A DNA stretch of 64,000 nt, taken from Grifola frondosa (lineage: Eukaryota > Basidiomycota > Agaricomycetes > Polyporales > Grifolaceae). A model generated the notes under the pieces. It made no database searches. It saw only the letters and a program-made list of their open reading frames with translations, and was not told the origin of the DNA. The first letter of the stretch is position 1, and each line of letters opens with the position of its first letter. The position numbers and the translations under genes were made by a program. Where the stretch lies: contig LUGG01000032.1 of NCBI GenBank assembly GCA_001683735.1, forward strand, positions 248,001 to 312,000, written 5' to 3'. This document shows, in pieces, positions 36,780-49,800 of the stretch.

Positions 36780-37995
36780 AGCACAGTAAAGGGATATTGT
36801 ATATCGCGAAAGGAGCAGGATTCGTAATGCCGAAGGACAGATGACTGGTATGATGCACCAGCAGAGCAGGTGCACTAGCCTCGAGCTTCGCGTTAAGCAG
36901 GATGATGAGGTGCGACACTTCTTGAACTGATCATAACGCTAGGCGTCAGTCCGGAAGATCGATATTGAACGCACGCCCGATGATAGCACCTAAGGTGATG
37001 TTTCTCCAGCGCATAGTAAGTTTCCGCACTCCGCCAACTAAATGTAGTGATCTTGTTAAGTGCTGAGCGCTGCGGTCTCGAGTTCGGACGGATTATATGT
37101 TAATGCGCGTGCACAGCTGCATATACCTCAAGCGAATTGGTGCATAGTATTCATCGCAATATCCTGAGATTTTGTCATAAATTTCCATTGAGGGAAATTC
37201 AGTTCAAATTCACAAGGTATATCATTATCTTTATATTATACTGTACCAGGAGCCGGACGAAAGCGATGCAGTAGCTAGACCAGTTAACACGTGTGCGCGC
37301 CGAATTTTCTGGCCGAGTGCACCGATATAGTCTGTGTCTCTGCCTACTATCCATCCGAACCCACCTGTGCTAGCTCTACACTGTGCGGCTGCGGATTACG
37401 AAGAAAGGTTACCATGTGTGCGACCAGACGTGCATGGACAGAAAGTTGCTGGACTGGTCCCAGACCGCCATCATCGAGAGCACGTCGCGGCCTTTGGCGT
37501 CGACATGCCGGAGGTTGTAGACGACTCGAGTTGACATGGTTCATTCAGCTTCTTGGCTGATCTCATTCTGGAAATCCACCGGAATCATCGATCATCGTTG
37601 GTTGTCAAGCGATCAATCGGTCAGGTCAGTCTGGCTCTTGTTTTGGTGAATTGCTTCTGATGGGAGGTAGAATATTATACCATCGGATGCACTATTCCAC
37701 GATTAGTAAACTGCTGTCTGTCAACGGAGTCTGCTGCGGAGGGCTCGCTGAGAGGGTGCAGACGAGGGTCGCAGAAGCATCAAGCTTATCAAGACTGATT
37801 GTTGCGCTCCACGTAATCTGAGATGAGATCAGACATCGCATCTGATCTAAAATCTACTCAAGTCACGTCGATGATTTCTACGGTCTTATATTATATGTCT
37901 TCTCTTCACGCCGGTCCCTTTATCATGAACACGTCTTGCCCGGTTTTCTTACATATAACGTCTCCTCAAGTTCGCCCTCATCCTCCTTCACAGCC
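36780..37995. other. Intergenic stretch with one orphan exon
   Basis: The only coding-like piece is on the minus strand at 37537-37413: an ATG followed by STRVVYNLRHVDAKGRDVLS and MMAVWDQSSNFLSMHVWSH, ending at a GTAACC donor. It is GC-richer than its surroundings and looks like a first exon, but I could not find the next one or name the family. The remainder shows nothing. Confidence 0.35.
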
Positions 37996-40111
37996 ATGTC
38001 CGATGAGTATATAGAACTCAAGCTCCTGAGAACACGATACAAGACAGGTATGACTTTGGAGGCTATTTAGTCATTTGAAAGTGCTGAAGTGTAATATGTT
38101 TAGCCACGACGGGGGATTGGTCAAGCTATAGTCATGAGGAACTAACTCAATCCTTCACTTATCCCCCACAACCGGCTTCTAGAACCGCCTCCCAGCGCTA
38201 TGCAGTCAACCAATATGAAGACGAAGGTAATAAATGCTCGTTGATGCCAGAGCGTAGAGTTGATAAAGAATTGTTATTTTATTTTATTTTCAGGTAGTAA
38301 TGCGATAGAGTTACAAGAAATCTATTCCCCAGAGACGATAAGAACAAGCCTGTCCCGTCCGTCACACCAACAGAAAAGCACTCTTCCTTCGTAGGCTTAT
38401 TGGATACCTATTTGAGAGATTAGATGACAATATGTTCGCCAGGAATATCCGCAGTAAACGCCCACGGACCATTGATAATAGCGATGAAAAAGGTTCCGGA
38501 ATATCTGCTTCTGAAACGGCTACGTCCAAGAAGCCGCGCCTCCTAAAATCGAATTCTGTGAGTTGTTCTAATCGTTGTGTAACCACAGCTTGCAGATTGG
38601 TGCAATTCAAATAGGAGTACGACTGCATGCCTGTATCGTCGACTCCTGTGCCGCGCCTGCAAGCCCTTGGGAATGCTTCTCAGGCGAAAGGCAAAGCTCG
38701 TGCCTCTAATATGCGAATGCTCTCAGAAGACGACATACACATCCCCGGAGCATATCCTATTGCCTCAGGTCATCGTGCTTCCGCCAAGGATTTCATCGCA
38801 GTATGTTGCGTAACCCGTTATTTGTCTTGAGATAGACTCATGTCTTCCAAAGCCCTCTATATCTCACCGTCCAGCCAGCAGTCTCTTTAATCTCGCCATC
38901 CCTCCTCGCACGTCTGGCAGCCGGACCTCTGCCACAGAGCCAGCTCTTCCTGCTACAAAGCCCAACCCTGGGTCTCACGCATCTGGCAGTCCAACCTCTG
39001 TTGCAGAGTCGACTTATCCGGCTGCAAAACCCAATCACAAGCACACCCCTCCAGCTTTAGCCGTGCCACCGAACCGAGGACATCAAATGGTAAGAATACA
39101 CACTATGTGTCTTGCAGATGCTAACCTTTCCTTATAGGTGGTCACATCCTCGATTCTAGACTTAAAACGCACGATACCTTTGGGAACTGGAGAGTACACT
39201 TCCCAGGTTTTAAATCTAGATGCTGCGCCAGCCCATGTACGTGCCACTTGCCTTATCCCACGGTGAACGTTAATCTCTTGTATAGCCTGCCGCTCCTTCT
39301 CATGTCCGCACTGAATCCCCCGTATTGAGCGATGCTGCTACAGAGTGTGCATCGCCAAATGTTCCAACTGCAGATCCAGTGGATGCTGTGAAACCCGAAG
39401 TACGATAAATTCTCACTGTGTGCCTTCCGATTAGCACTGACTATGCATTAGCATACGGTTAGATCACTCGCAGACCTCAGTAGCCTAACGCCAATTTCCG
39501 TCCCCGGACATTCTTCCGTGGTTGTGGATGCGACCGCAGGGTCAAACATTGATGTGCGTGCCAATAGCTTGTTATATAGCTCCGCGTAACTTACATTACG
39601 CCAGGCTTCATCTACTCAAGGGGAGCTATTTGGAATACGACAAGATATGCATGAGCTGGGTCAACATCTTGCTAGATTCACCAATGCCCTGGTGTCTTTG
39701 GCATCTCATCCGCTTGAGCAGCCTCGTTCAACTGCACTTGACGCTGAGATTAGAGCATCTGATGATGCACCAATGGAGATTGACGATGAAGCAGAGTATG
39801 GAGTTATTCAAGCCGGCGACCCGCCGCCACCGTGGGCTATCGCCGTACACGAGGATATTGCGGAAGTTCGAGGAGAGTTGCGAAGTCTTGGACAGAATTT
39901 TGGGCGATTTGCAGATGTTCTTGCTGCAACCTTGATTTCATCGCAGGCTCCAGTTTCTTCAGATGTTCGTGGTCCTGGCCGCATTAACCCCATGCCGATG
40001 GACGTTGATGTTGACGTTGGTGTTGATGATGTTGGCGGCATTTCCGCACCGGACGCAGGCAGAGTCAGGCGTTCATTTACTCAGCCTGTGAACATCTGGT
40101 TCATTTCATAA
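37996..40111 (+). CDS. Shorter relative of the 18-21 kb multi-exon gene
   Basis: Exons with good borders follow from MSDEYIELKLLRTRYKTATT (ATG 37996), YPPQPASRTASQRYAVNQY, ARNIRSKRPRTIDNSDEKGS (38440), SSTPVPRLQALGNASQAKGK, RTSGSRTSATEPALPATKPN, VRTESPVLSDAATECASPN and RQDMHELGQHLARFTNALVS to EVRGELRSLGQNFGRFADVL, then the acidic PMPMDVDVDVGVDDVGG and a stop at 40111. It shares with the gene at 17992-20799 the GRFAD helix, the acidic MDVD run and the basic K-R-P patch in the same order. It lacks the following C-terminal part seen there (RHARLLMDR onward), so it is a truncated version. The junction near 38390-38430 does not join in frame. Its function is unknown. Confidence 0.5.
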
Positions 40112-40490
40112 ATTTCGCTGTTCTGTAGCTTCCGTGTACACTTATATAAATGACCTTATCACCACTCCGTCTTATGAGTGATCTGTCCTCATCAAAAAAA
40201 ATATCGCACATTTTTTTGGTATGCCTGCGGGAGACTAACTCCGCCTAGCCATGAAGCAAGTACTGCCATCGACTCTTGCGCATCCGTGTTGCTCCGGACT
40301 TTCGGATTATACCGGATGCTGGTAATCGCACCTCATTCCTCATACCACCATTTCGCACTCTGTCGTCATACTCAACCGCAGTACTACTCAAGCTATATTT
40401 TGTATGGGCTGAGGGCACTTACGCCGCGATATCCATCACCACTATTCTCCTCGAGCAAGAACATGACATCCTTATGTCGGATACTGAGCT
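40112..40490. other. Gap between two genes
   Basis: No gene is seen. An A-rich stretch (AAAAAAAATATCG near 40194) lies here, and the ABC-transporter relic begins after it. Confidence 0.3.
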
Positions 40491-41161
40491 AAGGCTCTCT
40501 GTCCAACACGCTCAAAAAAGACGTGAAATTATCCAAGGAGTTCGCTGAAGAGGTCAAGGAAACTGAGAAGGAGGAATAGGATGTGGACCAGTTAGCTGTC
40601 GACACGGCGAAGAAATCCGACGCAATGCTCGTTGTTGCGGAGGAGATTGAGGTAGGGCATGTCGGACATATGGGGCACACGTAAGTGAGGATCTGGATGA
40701 CGGTAGCGGTTGTTGATGGAAACTATAGTGAAGCTATACATTGCAAACTTGCGCGAACATCGTATACTTTTCTGGATTATCACCCGGACGTTCAGCAACA
40801 CATGGCATCTCTACACTGACGAAATACGAAGAACATGACCTCTCTGAACTTTCAATACCTATGTGAGCACTGCATCCTCAGACTTCATTAGAAACCAACA
40901 GAATTGATACAGCTGTCTGAGCGGATACTGGTCTCTTATATTGTATATGCAGTTACTTCTATTTCGTTCTTGGCTCGTTGAAGGCATCGAAAATCGTCCA
41001 TCAGAAACTGATTACTTCAGTTCCAGGCACAAGCCTTAGGTACGTCATTTCTGAAATCTTCCGAAGTCTGAGCATCATCTCATACTCATCAAACTTCCAG
41101 GTGCCTCAATCAGACACCCACGTCTCGTATCGTCGCTCGTTGCACAGACGACGTCAGTGCG
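40491..41161 (+). pseudogene. Fragment of a multidrug-resistance-type ABC transporter (ABCC)
   Basis: The pieces match the linker and start of the second membrane domain of ABCC/Ybt1-type pumps: KETEKEE, then a TAG, then LVVAEEIEVGHVG (about 40660). Intron-separated exons follow: KLYIANLREHRILFWII, KYEEHDLSELSIP in another frame, SYFYFVLGSLKASKIVHQKL (40965-41010) and QTPTSRIVARCTDDV with a GTAAGT donor at 41162. The nucleotide-binding domains are not in the window. The internal TAG, the frame change near 40820 and the loss of everything downstream mark it as a relic. Introns are retained. Confidence 0.5.
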
Positions 41162-42839
41162 GTAAGTCAAGAACTGTCACGCTATCACAGTCAATGTCTA
41201 TGACTCTCGCCATCTGCCGTGCATCTTGCGTAATGTTTCGTCTGTTCGGAAAAGCTACCATCGCAGAATCGTCCACGCAGATCTCTCAAATTTACTTCAC
41301 TAACAAAATTAATCGAATGGAGTTGCTGGTCAGATTTTTTCAGATCGAGCTCACAATCCTGTGGGTAAGAAGCGCCATTTCTGGCTACGGGGTTTCATCG
41401 TTCCATCAAGCAATTTCATTCGCTTTACAGGCACCGGGCTGCCATGAATCTATGGCAGCATCCGTGATATAGTAGATGTTCCCTCCATCGGTGGTGTTTC
41501 CTATACGTGTAGATGCCTTGTGCTATGCTGTAGTCTGTATGTATATAGGTATACCCTGTCTTACTGGGAATAAAAGTAGATTTGTGTGTGTGTATCATTT
41601 GCTGTGCTGTGAGGTACAAAGATGCTTGTCGGATGCGGAGACGATGTTTCGCCTTTGCCTAAGGCTGCAGGTGCCGGATATTTTTTAGCAAGTATTCGGA
41701 GCATGCCCAAGCGTGGTCAACAAATGTAAGTGCATTGATTTGCATCCAGCACTACCACTTCCTCGTCTCAAGCGCGGAGTCGAGACTCGAGAGTCCTGAT
41801 TGATCCTGTGTCAGATCTCTCATTTTGCCTCAGGTCAAGACTCAGTAAGTGTCGTACAGTCTGGAACGGATGCACTCCGCAAATCTATCACTTGATTTGT
41901 CATAGCTATTGTCTCTTCTACAGAATCAAGAGCTCTTTGATTATGCCTTCTCCTCGTTCATCCAAGATAAATCTCAGTTTGTCGGATGGTCCACACAGTC
42001 CTTAGGGTTCAATGCGCCTTTCCGCAGCTTTGGTCCCATATCTCTTGGATTTGCGCAGATGACCAACCGCAGCGTACCGCTAACCAAGCTGGAACTTCTA
42101 GTCCGACCTTATATCTCCAACTGTCTGGACTGAAACGTTGGACATCCGAGCTGCACGTCTATGGTCCCGCTGACTTTTTAGGTGGCCCTAGAGTCGCGGA
42201 AATCATTCGACAGCTACTTGGTCGCAATGAAATTGGCTAGCACTTTGCACCAGAGCATCAAAAGCTGGATCATATCCAGAACTCCCGCTCAAAGAATCCT
42301 ACATACGACTAGGGTGGCGAACGTCATCCTGTACTCCGACTCTCAAGAGTTCTTTTCAGTGTTCTTAGTACTCTGCTATTCAACGGGATCGTCATAGCAT
42401 GGTTCCTATGGGTTGGACGCCTACAAGTCTAGCGATATCACCCAACCTCGAAACAATGCCGATCGCCACCATTGTCTCTTCTAAGATATGCTCGTGGCGT
42501 GCACTATGCTACGTTTCTGGACGATAGAAAAATCATTCGCTTATGTTTCTTACTGCTTTGAATTCTCATCTTGGACGACTCCTACCAATCGATGGATATT
42601 CCATGGGTCGAAACTCGTCACGGCGCATACAGAGAAGACACACATATGTCGAAAGAACCAAGATCCTCCCAGTCATAGGACCGTGTGAGTGTCTGCCGCG
42701 TAAACAGCCGTCGCGACTCGGCGTCAAACGGGTCGCTACGTTGGAGTTCATCTTTGCATGCAAACCTTCACCGCTCATACAAGTCATGCCAATCTTGGTC
42801 AAAGGTATGGCATAAAATTTGTCCGTTGTGCGTAAACAG
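41162..42839. other. Stretch without a supported gene
   Basis: Frames at 41909-42240 contain a phrase reminiscent of F-box proteins (FPQLWSHISWICADDQ) and LKRWTSELHVYGPADFLGG, but no F-box and no consistent exon chain. Upstream exons of the F-box gene at 42840 may lie in the last 200 bases. Confidence 0.3.
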
Positions 42840-44668
42840 GACTCTAACAAGTCGCAAGTGTTCGGCGGGCGCGCATCACGCACTCGCGCGTCGTATGACA
42901 ACTCCAAGGCCGTTCACCGCTGTGTTTTTATCGAGGAAATCTTTAGAGAGATAGCGGAATTCGCCTACCGCTTCCCCGATGTTGAGGTCGGCCGAAGGAC
43001 TGTGGCTTCGCTGAACCTCACCTGCAGAGCCTTCCATCCGGTGGGCGAGGAGGTCCTATGGAGTCATTTGTTGAGTCTGCGGCCTTTGATCAAATGTTTT
43101 CCCCAGGGTACTTGGAGCGAACAAACCTCGAAGGGCTTTCGCGAGCTACTCACAATAATAAATGCTTCATGTCACTCCATTACCATTCATACTAGACTAA
43201 CCTCCAAATTCCGTAGATAATGAGAAGTCCGTCCCGTTCATTGGAGTGGGATCATTTTCGAGCAAAGGCAGCATATGTTAAGGTGCTGTATCTTGGCGTC
43301 CTACCCACCTACCCGATCTTGGCAGATGAGTCCTGGCCAGTGTTTGCCACGGCGGTCAGCGAAGTTCAATCTCCCTGCATCATGCCGAACTTGGAAAAAT
43401 TGCAGTGGGGGCATACAGCGTTGGATTATATCAACCTTTTCACCGGTCCACGCCTCAGAGACGTACGACTCCTCTATGTCCCGTCATCGACATTCGACCC
43501 CATTCTGCGGTCATTCGTCACAGGATGCCCATCGTTGGAGCGTATCAATGTGAAACTGAACCAATTTGGACACCAGGCGTTTACCCCGGATTTTGTACCG
43601 ACCATCTCCAAGCTGAAAGGCTTGAAGAGTATACAGATCGATACCGATATTCCGATCACTACCGAGGCTATTCTTCACCTCGCGCAGCGCAATGATCTTC
43701 ACGTCGCAGAGTTTTTCTGCCCCGATGACGGTCGCTTTGGTATTCCTCTACTGTCTGCAGGAACTCCAAGATTTACCAGCTTGCGAACCCTGTACGTGAA
43801 GGCAAAGGTACTAGACTACTCTACTGCTGCTCTCCTTCAATCCATCAGTTCTCCCGCACTCCAAGAAGTTACCTTTTCCACTGCGGCAGATACCTCGGAT
43901 TTCGAGATTTTCAACCATCTGGACATCTTATGCAACCTTCCAGGTCGTGATACACTGACGACTATCAACATCCGTTTTCCCTGGTGCCAAATGGTTCCAT
44001 GGGACCAACCCCTAGATCACGATAAACCTCATCATCTGTCGGCATTAGAAACCCTTCGTCCGCTACTAGAGTGTCACAATCTCATCAATTTGGAGATACG
44101 GTCCGATAGTCTCAAGGTCGACCACGCCACTATTGAAGCGATAGCCATCGCTCTGCCGAAGCTGGAGAGTTTGTATCTGCTCCCAGTGTATTCCGTGCCC
44201 AACCGAATATCCAGAGTCACTCTTGACGGAGTCCTTCCCCTTTTCGAGCACTGTCACAACCTCCGGTATCTGGGTCTCGCTGTGGATGCGAGATGCCCCA
44301 TCCCTCCGGAGAAAATTCCTCGCAAAATGCCTTCGTCAGCTCTCGTCGCTTTCAATGTCGCTGATTCCGTCGTTATCAAGACCGCTGCAAAGTCTGTCGC
44401 GGCATTCCTATCGACGATTTTCACACGACTTGATATTCATATCTACTACGAGATTCCTCAGGTCAGTCACCACGGAGCCAGAGATGCGGAGTCGGAGAGA
44501 TTAGAAAAGCGACATTGGATGATATGGCGCGACATCGAGTGTTCTTGCAGGTCGTTCATTGCGGCGCAGATGGAGAGCTCATCGGTGCACCAGACTTCCA
44601 ATATGATAGGATTGCAGGAGAGTTCTAGAAGATATGTCTCGAAGATCAAACAGTTATTGCGATGCTAA
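42840..44668 (+). CDS. Second F-box protein with leucine-rich-like C-terminus
   Basis: The first exon, entered after an acceptor at 42839 (CGTAAACAG), carries an F-box: VHRCVFIEEIFREIAEFAYR, then SLNLTCRAFHPVGEEVLWSH. The main exon from about 43217 is open for more than 480 codons (SLEWDHFRAKAAYVKVLYLG, PRLRDVRLLYVPSSTF, ending SSRRYVSKIKQLLRC) and has Leu-rich spacing like the gene at 1525. The intron between them cannot be placed so that frames match: a donor at 43109 with the acceptor at 43216 leaves a 1-base mismatch. Either another donor is used or there is a small indel. The true start codon is also unresolved. The role as substrate adaptor in SCF ubiquitin ligase is family inference. 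Confidence 0.7.
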
Positions 44669-45479
44669 GTCCCGTGCCAATATGTTGTATGAAGAATAAA
44701 GTAACGTACACATCCCTCTTCAGGTTTCTCGTGTTGTCACCAATTTATGCCTACTATTTTCGTATGAACAGAAGTAGAATTAAACCCCCCACTTGATCTC
44801 ACTCAATTGACACTGAATCACATTTTATTATTCTACACTTGCTTTTTTGAATTTGTACATTTCAATTTCGAGATAGAGAAAATCGACTACATGGAGCTGG
44901 TCGTGCTCGCGCACCCCGATCTCGGCGGCTGCAAGATGCACAAGACGCCGAGATTCGCACGCGAAGAACTTTGACATCCAGATTTGGCACAATTTCTATT
45001 ACTCTTGCATCCTGAAAACACTCTGGCCGTCCCTTAGCCATCGGACGCTGTCTATCTAGTATCCTTGTAGATTCCATTCAGGAGGCGAAGCAGAAGTCCA
45101 TGGGAGGGTCATCAGACCCTGCCGCAGCAATGCGACAGATAGACGTACACAGGCTATCTCCGGATGAAGTCTTCGCTCGCTTTTTCACTTCCACTGTAGG
45201 CCTCGAGACTGCAGCTGTGCAGCGGCGCGCTGTCGTGAGTATGTGGTGTGAGATAGTAACCACTGTATAAAACGATCTCGATAATCACCGAACCAAAATA
45301 GAAAAATCTATCTGTGGCAGGGCGAAATATACGCGAAGGGAATCGAGGTATGAAATCAATTTTATACTGCACCAAGCTTGACGGGTTTTTCCTGCTTTCC
45401 CAGTTATAGGCCTGGCCGAATCCGTTGGGGGGTGTTATCACAATCACGAAGGTAGGTACGATCCCAAGTGAATGTTTAA

Positions 45480-46890
45480 CGATGATACGATGATGACTTG
45501 CCCGGTACGTTTGTCACTTCTACCTCTCCTCGATATGTCTCCTGTTCTTCTGCTGATGCTCCCTCCGAGGAAGACTTCTCTTTCCTGTCCTATCAACAGT
45601 CAACCTTGCCCACCTCTGTATGGGGTTGCTGCACTGCTGTGACCTGGAAACTGGGGACCAAGACTTCAACCTTGCCCACCTCTGTTGTGGGGTTTCCTGA
45701 AGTGATGTCCGGACTGTGGTAAGCAAGTCAACTGACTATGACTGCTTCTGGCTGTGAGACTTTGAGAGTAGAAATCTGGTGTGATTTGGTATGGAGTGAA
45801 GTGGGGTGGTGGGGATACAGAATGGTATCCTTGCCGCCTTGGAGGTCCTCCTTGTTAGGGAAGTGCTGTGTCTGTGTGGCTGAGTGTGTACACCTATGTG
45901 CACACCTGTGATGACGTGAGATATCCCTGTGATACCTCAGTCAAGTGATCTAGTCTGCTGAGTCTGGGGGGAATCTGGAGGGTGATCCAAATTCCAGTGG
46001 AGACTGTGTTTCTGGCTGCTGCTGGTGGATCCAGTTCTTTGATCCAGTTCTGTTGGATCCAATTCTCTTGGATCCAATTCTATTGCCCTCTCTAAGGCAA
46101 GAAAGGAGCTCTTTATATACCTTTTGAGAGGGCCCAGAATTCTCCCCGGACTCTTCTTCTCAGACTGTTCCAGCACTTTCCGGGAGGCTCCAAGCACAAG
46201 AAACCATGGTAACTACTGTGCTAGAATCTTCCAGTCCTTTCCAAAGTGTTTTCCTGAATGTTCCAGCTGCATCTCCCTGCACTGCCTCTCTGACTTCCTC
46301 CAATCAGAGCTCTCCTAGGTCACCCGGCCCTCAGATTTGCATAGCTTTAGTAAGGCTCTTACAAATCTGGGGCAGGGGATTACAAACCCAAGGTGCCCTT
46401 TTCTCCATTTCAAGGACCTTTCTCTCACAGAGTACATAGCCTTGAAGACTTTGTCATCCATTTGAGATATTCCCTGACTAATGGAGGTCCTCTACCTTAT
46501 AAATTTGCACAGCCTTAGTAAGGCAATCACAAATCTAGGGTAGGGCCCTTACAAATCTGGGGGAGTTAGTCTGCCACTTTGAGAAGCACATGGTCTATGG
46601 TTCCAGGGCTGTGAGTCTCCTGAAGGCTGTTCTACATCACCTCAGGTGGCTTGTGGCTGTGTATCCCTGTGACCATTGCCATGCTTCTCTTTTCAAAGGC
46701 TGTACAGACTTTCCCAGGACTCTGCCTTTCTTCCAGTCCCTTCCAGAATTTGCTAACCTGATCTTCTTCTTCCTGTTTCCGCGATGTCCTGCTGTGTCCA
46801 ACTCCTTGTCTCCTGACTTTCCTGCACCTGATTCTTTCCCGCACTCCTTCTCCTCATGACCCTCCATGCTTTCCCATCCCATCCTACTTG
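45480..46890. mobile_element. Retroelement-like (LTR-like) insertion splitting the ATPase
   Basis: Between two ATPase exons lies sequence of clearly different texture, rich in TCCAG, CCTGTG and CTTCC words. It has a 19-bp direct repeat (CAACCTTGCCCACCTCTGT at 45601 and 45667), a TATA-like CTTTATATACC at 46110, a run of GGATCCAATTCT repeats, and a duplicated motif (TTAGTAAGGC then ACAAATCTGG at about 46345 and 46515). There is no long coding frame. This is how a solo LTR or LTR remnant would look, but I cannot fix the ends or a target-site duplication. Another 550 bases of unassigned DNA separate it from the next ATPase exon. Confidence 0.4.
46027..46084. repeat. Tandem 14-15-bp repeat, four copies
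   Basis: Four units of (G)GATCC-A-(G/A)-TTCT plus 2-3 bases follow head to tail. The first two carry CAGTTCT and the last two CAATTCT. The run lies about 25 bp before the TATA-like sequence of the inserted element. Confidence 0.7.
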
Positions 46891-49800
46891 ATTTAACGAT
46901 GGTTGTCGTCGTTTACAAGTGGGTGAAGAGGGTAAATCATGGATTCCGGCTTCGTCATCTCGTTATCCGGACTGACAGCGTATAGGGAATATCGCCACCA
47001 GGTCATTGCATAGGAGACGAGCGAATGCTGAACGTACTCGTATCGTACTGCGAAACCAATGGTGCAGGTGCCATCGATGTGAGAAAGGGCGAGGAATATT
47101 CGTGTTTCCTGGTACTGGATGATGTGGTCGATATGGCCCGTGAACGTAATTCCGGATCGATCTGTAAGGTGCACGAATCCGGACAGTGGCATGAGGTCGA
47201 ATCCGGTGGCGAGTGTGTCGTATAATAGGATGGGGAACCGAGGATCGATTACCATGGGGCACCATGGCATGCGTCGATTGGGTGGGATTGGGTGGAGATT
47301 TGACATGATTGATGATGTCTAAACTCGATCCCGATGGTGGCCTTCGTGTGCTGTGCATATTACGGCACTCGGTTGACTTGGTTGCCAAAGATGGTTATTT
47401 TTGGCCCTGTCCAGGTACCAACCACGTTTGGTGCGTGACAGCGCAAAGGCTGGGAAGAACATCATCTCGCCTCCTCCCACTCAGTACTGGAAGAAGCCGC
47501 TCAACTATGTCTTTGGCAGATTCAATTTCCTCATGTGGATTGTGTTCATAGTTACGATAGTACGTTCTTCGTCCTCTGCGTCGTTGCAGTCCAACCGCTT
47601 GCATAGGATGTATAGCTGTCCTACCAACGCCTTGGTCGTCCGAACCCCGCTGTCTTCAACTTTGGTGTGGCGATTCTTGATATATGTATTCATTACTGCG
47701 ATAGTCACTGGTAACCATCGTCTCCGCAACTGCTCTTGTCGATTGGCATGCTTCCCACATCATGAGATACATAAGGACGTTGATCGCTGAAGAAGCCGCC
47801 GCCATTCAAGATGGCAAGCATCAGACCGTGCCATCAAAAGACCTTGTCGTTGGAGACCTTGTCACACTCTCTATGGGCGACCGAGTTCCAGCCGATCTTC
47901 GCCTCGTGGAAGTGTCCAGCGACGTACGATTCGATCGTTCTCTGTTGACTGGTGAAAGGTAAGCAAATTTTTTTCCTAATCAACATATCGTTGCTCATGC
48001 TCGCCTAAATCAGTGACATGATCCCCGGAGTCCTCAACATCACCTCCGAGAACGCGCTTGAGACAAGGAGTTGTCCAGGGCAACTGTTTCGAGGTCGTGT
48101 TCGCGATAGGAGACAAGTCCGTCATGGAACGCATCGCCGCGATGTCTGGTCAGAACAAGTTCAAGTTGACCACGGTGCAGAAGGAGGTTTGGTTCTTCAC
48201 TAAGATGATATCCGCCTGCGCTATCCTGCTATTCATCATTGGTATAGTTGTATGGTCTGCTTGGCTCAGGAAGAGCTTCCCGGGGTTCGAGACCGCGAGC
48301 GAGGCCATTATGGGTGCTTGACTGCCTTCGTCCCTCAGGTAAGTCATCGCACGACTGTCTTTAGTCCTTCGGATATTCATTGCATACTAGGGTCTCCCTG
48401 TCTGTCACGCTATCGTAGTGGCGAAGCGAATGGCGAAGTGGAATGTCCTGGTTCAGATAAGTCCGGAACACTGACGGTTGGGAAAATGGTGAGTCACGCG
48501 CTAATATATCAGTCTGTCTAAATTCACATATGTCGCCATAGTCGCTGCAAGATGTTGCGTTTCTGGATATCGATTATGGTGTGGATTCGATGAAGGAGAA
48601 GTGCGCTATAGACAATCATGACCTGCCCCCGCCAGCCCTCAAGCCTCTCCATATGGTCGCACGTCTCTGCAACGGCGCCACGTGCGATTCCACTATGGCT
48701 CATCTTCCTATCGAAAAACGCGCTATCGAAGGTGACGCCACGGACACGGCCGTCCTGCGTTTCGCCGAATCTCTCGTCATCCCCTCTCTCAACATAGGCA
48801 CCGCCGCCATCGTTGCATCTTATGACAAGCTCTTCGAGATCGCGTTCAATTCGTGCAATAATTGAGTGCTTATCGTCGTGCGACAGCACAGAGCGGCCAT
48901 GTCTGACCTGGATACAGAGCCCGAGACGTGGATGCTCGTGAAGGGCACTCCGGACGTATTTTCCCCGCATGCCGCAACGTTACACATCCAGATGGGACAG
49001 TCACGCGCTTCGATCCCGCTACACGTGTGCGACTCCTCGCGCTGCAGGAGAAATGGGCTAGGGAGGGCCAGCGCGTCCTTGCGCTTTGCAGGCGCTCGCT
49101 GGATGAGGTGAAGCTTAACATGGAACGCATGTCTACGAACGACGCCGAGGAGCTCATGTATGCCGAGTTGCAGGAGCTCGCGCCGGTTGGCTTTGTCGGC
49201 ACTCGTGATCCTCCCAGATCGGATGTGGCGGGCGCGATCACGATCATTCGCGGGCTGGAGTGCGCGTATTTATGGTTACGGGGGACTTTCAAGTTGACCG
49301 CATTGGCTATTGCCAGACAGGTGTGTCGTTGTAATGTTGCTGGAGACTATGCTGGGGATATCTGACTGCGTATGTCAGGTTGGGATTATCGCGCAGGAGA
49401 AAGTCGACACGGTCTCGGGCATGCGCGCCTCCGCTGCTGCGAAGCGGTTCTTCACCGCTACGCCTCCTGAGATCAAGCCGTTGGGCGATGATGAATTCCG
49501 CGCTCGAGGCTTACAGGCGATGATTTAGAGACTCTTGAATTGGAGGAATGGAATATGATTGTCGGGCACTACACCGAGATCGTCTTTGCACGGGCGACTC
49601 CGGAGCAGAAGCTGCGCATCGTCGAGCACGTCAAGGCGACAACACGGTGGCGGTCACTGGGGACGGTTAAACAATGCGCCGGCGCTGAAGGCAAGTGACA
49701 TTGGAGTAGCCATGGGTAGCGGGAGTGACGTCGCGAAGGAAGTCGGTACGGTTCGTTCAATATAGCCAAGTATCGAAGGAGATTTTTCACTTTCTTCATA

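Noticed and set aside
41909..42240. Possible third F-box gene (FPQLWSHISWICADDQ)
   Set aside because: The phrase resembles the LWSHI stretch seen in F-box proteins, but the F-box itself and a consistent exon chain are missing.
46893..47388. Two overlapping minus-strand frames of 137 and 141 codons
   Set aside because: They lie in non-ATPase DNA next to the LTR-like insert, have no recognisable motif, and their lengths are not exceptional.
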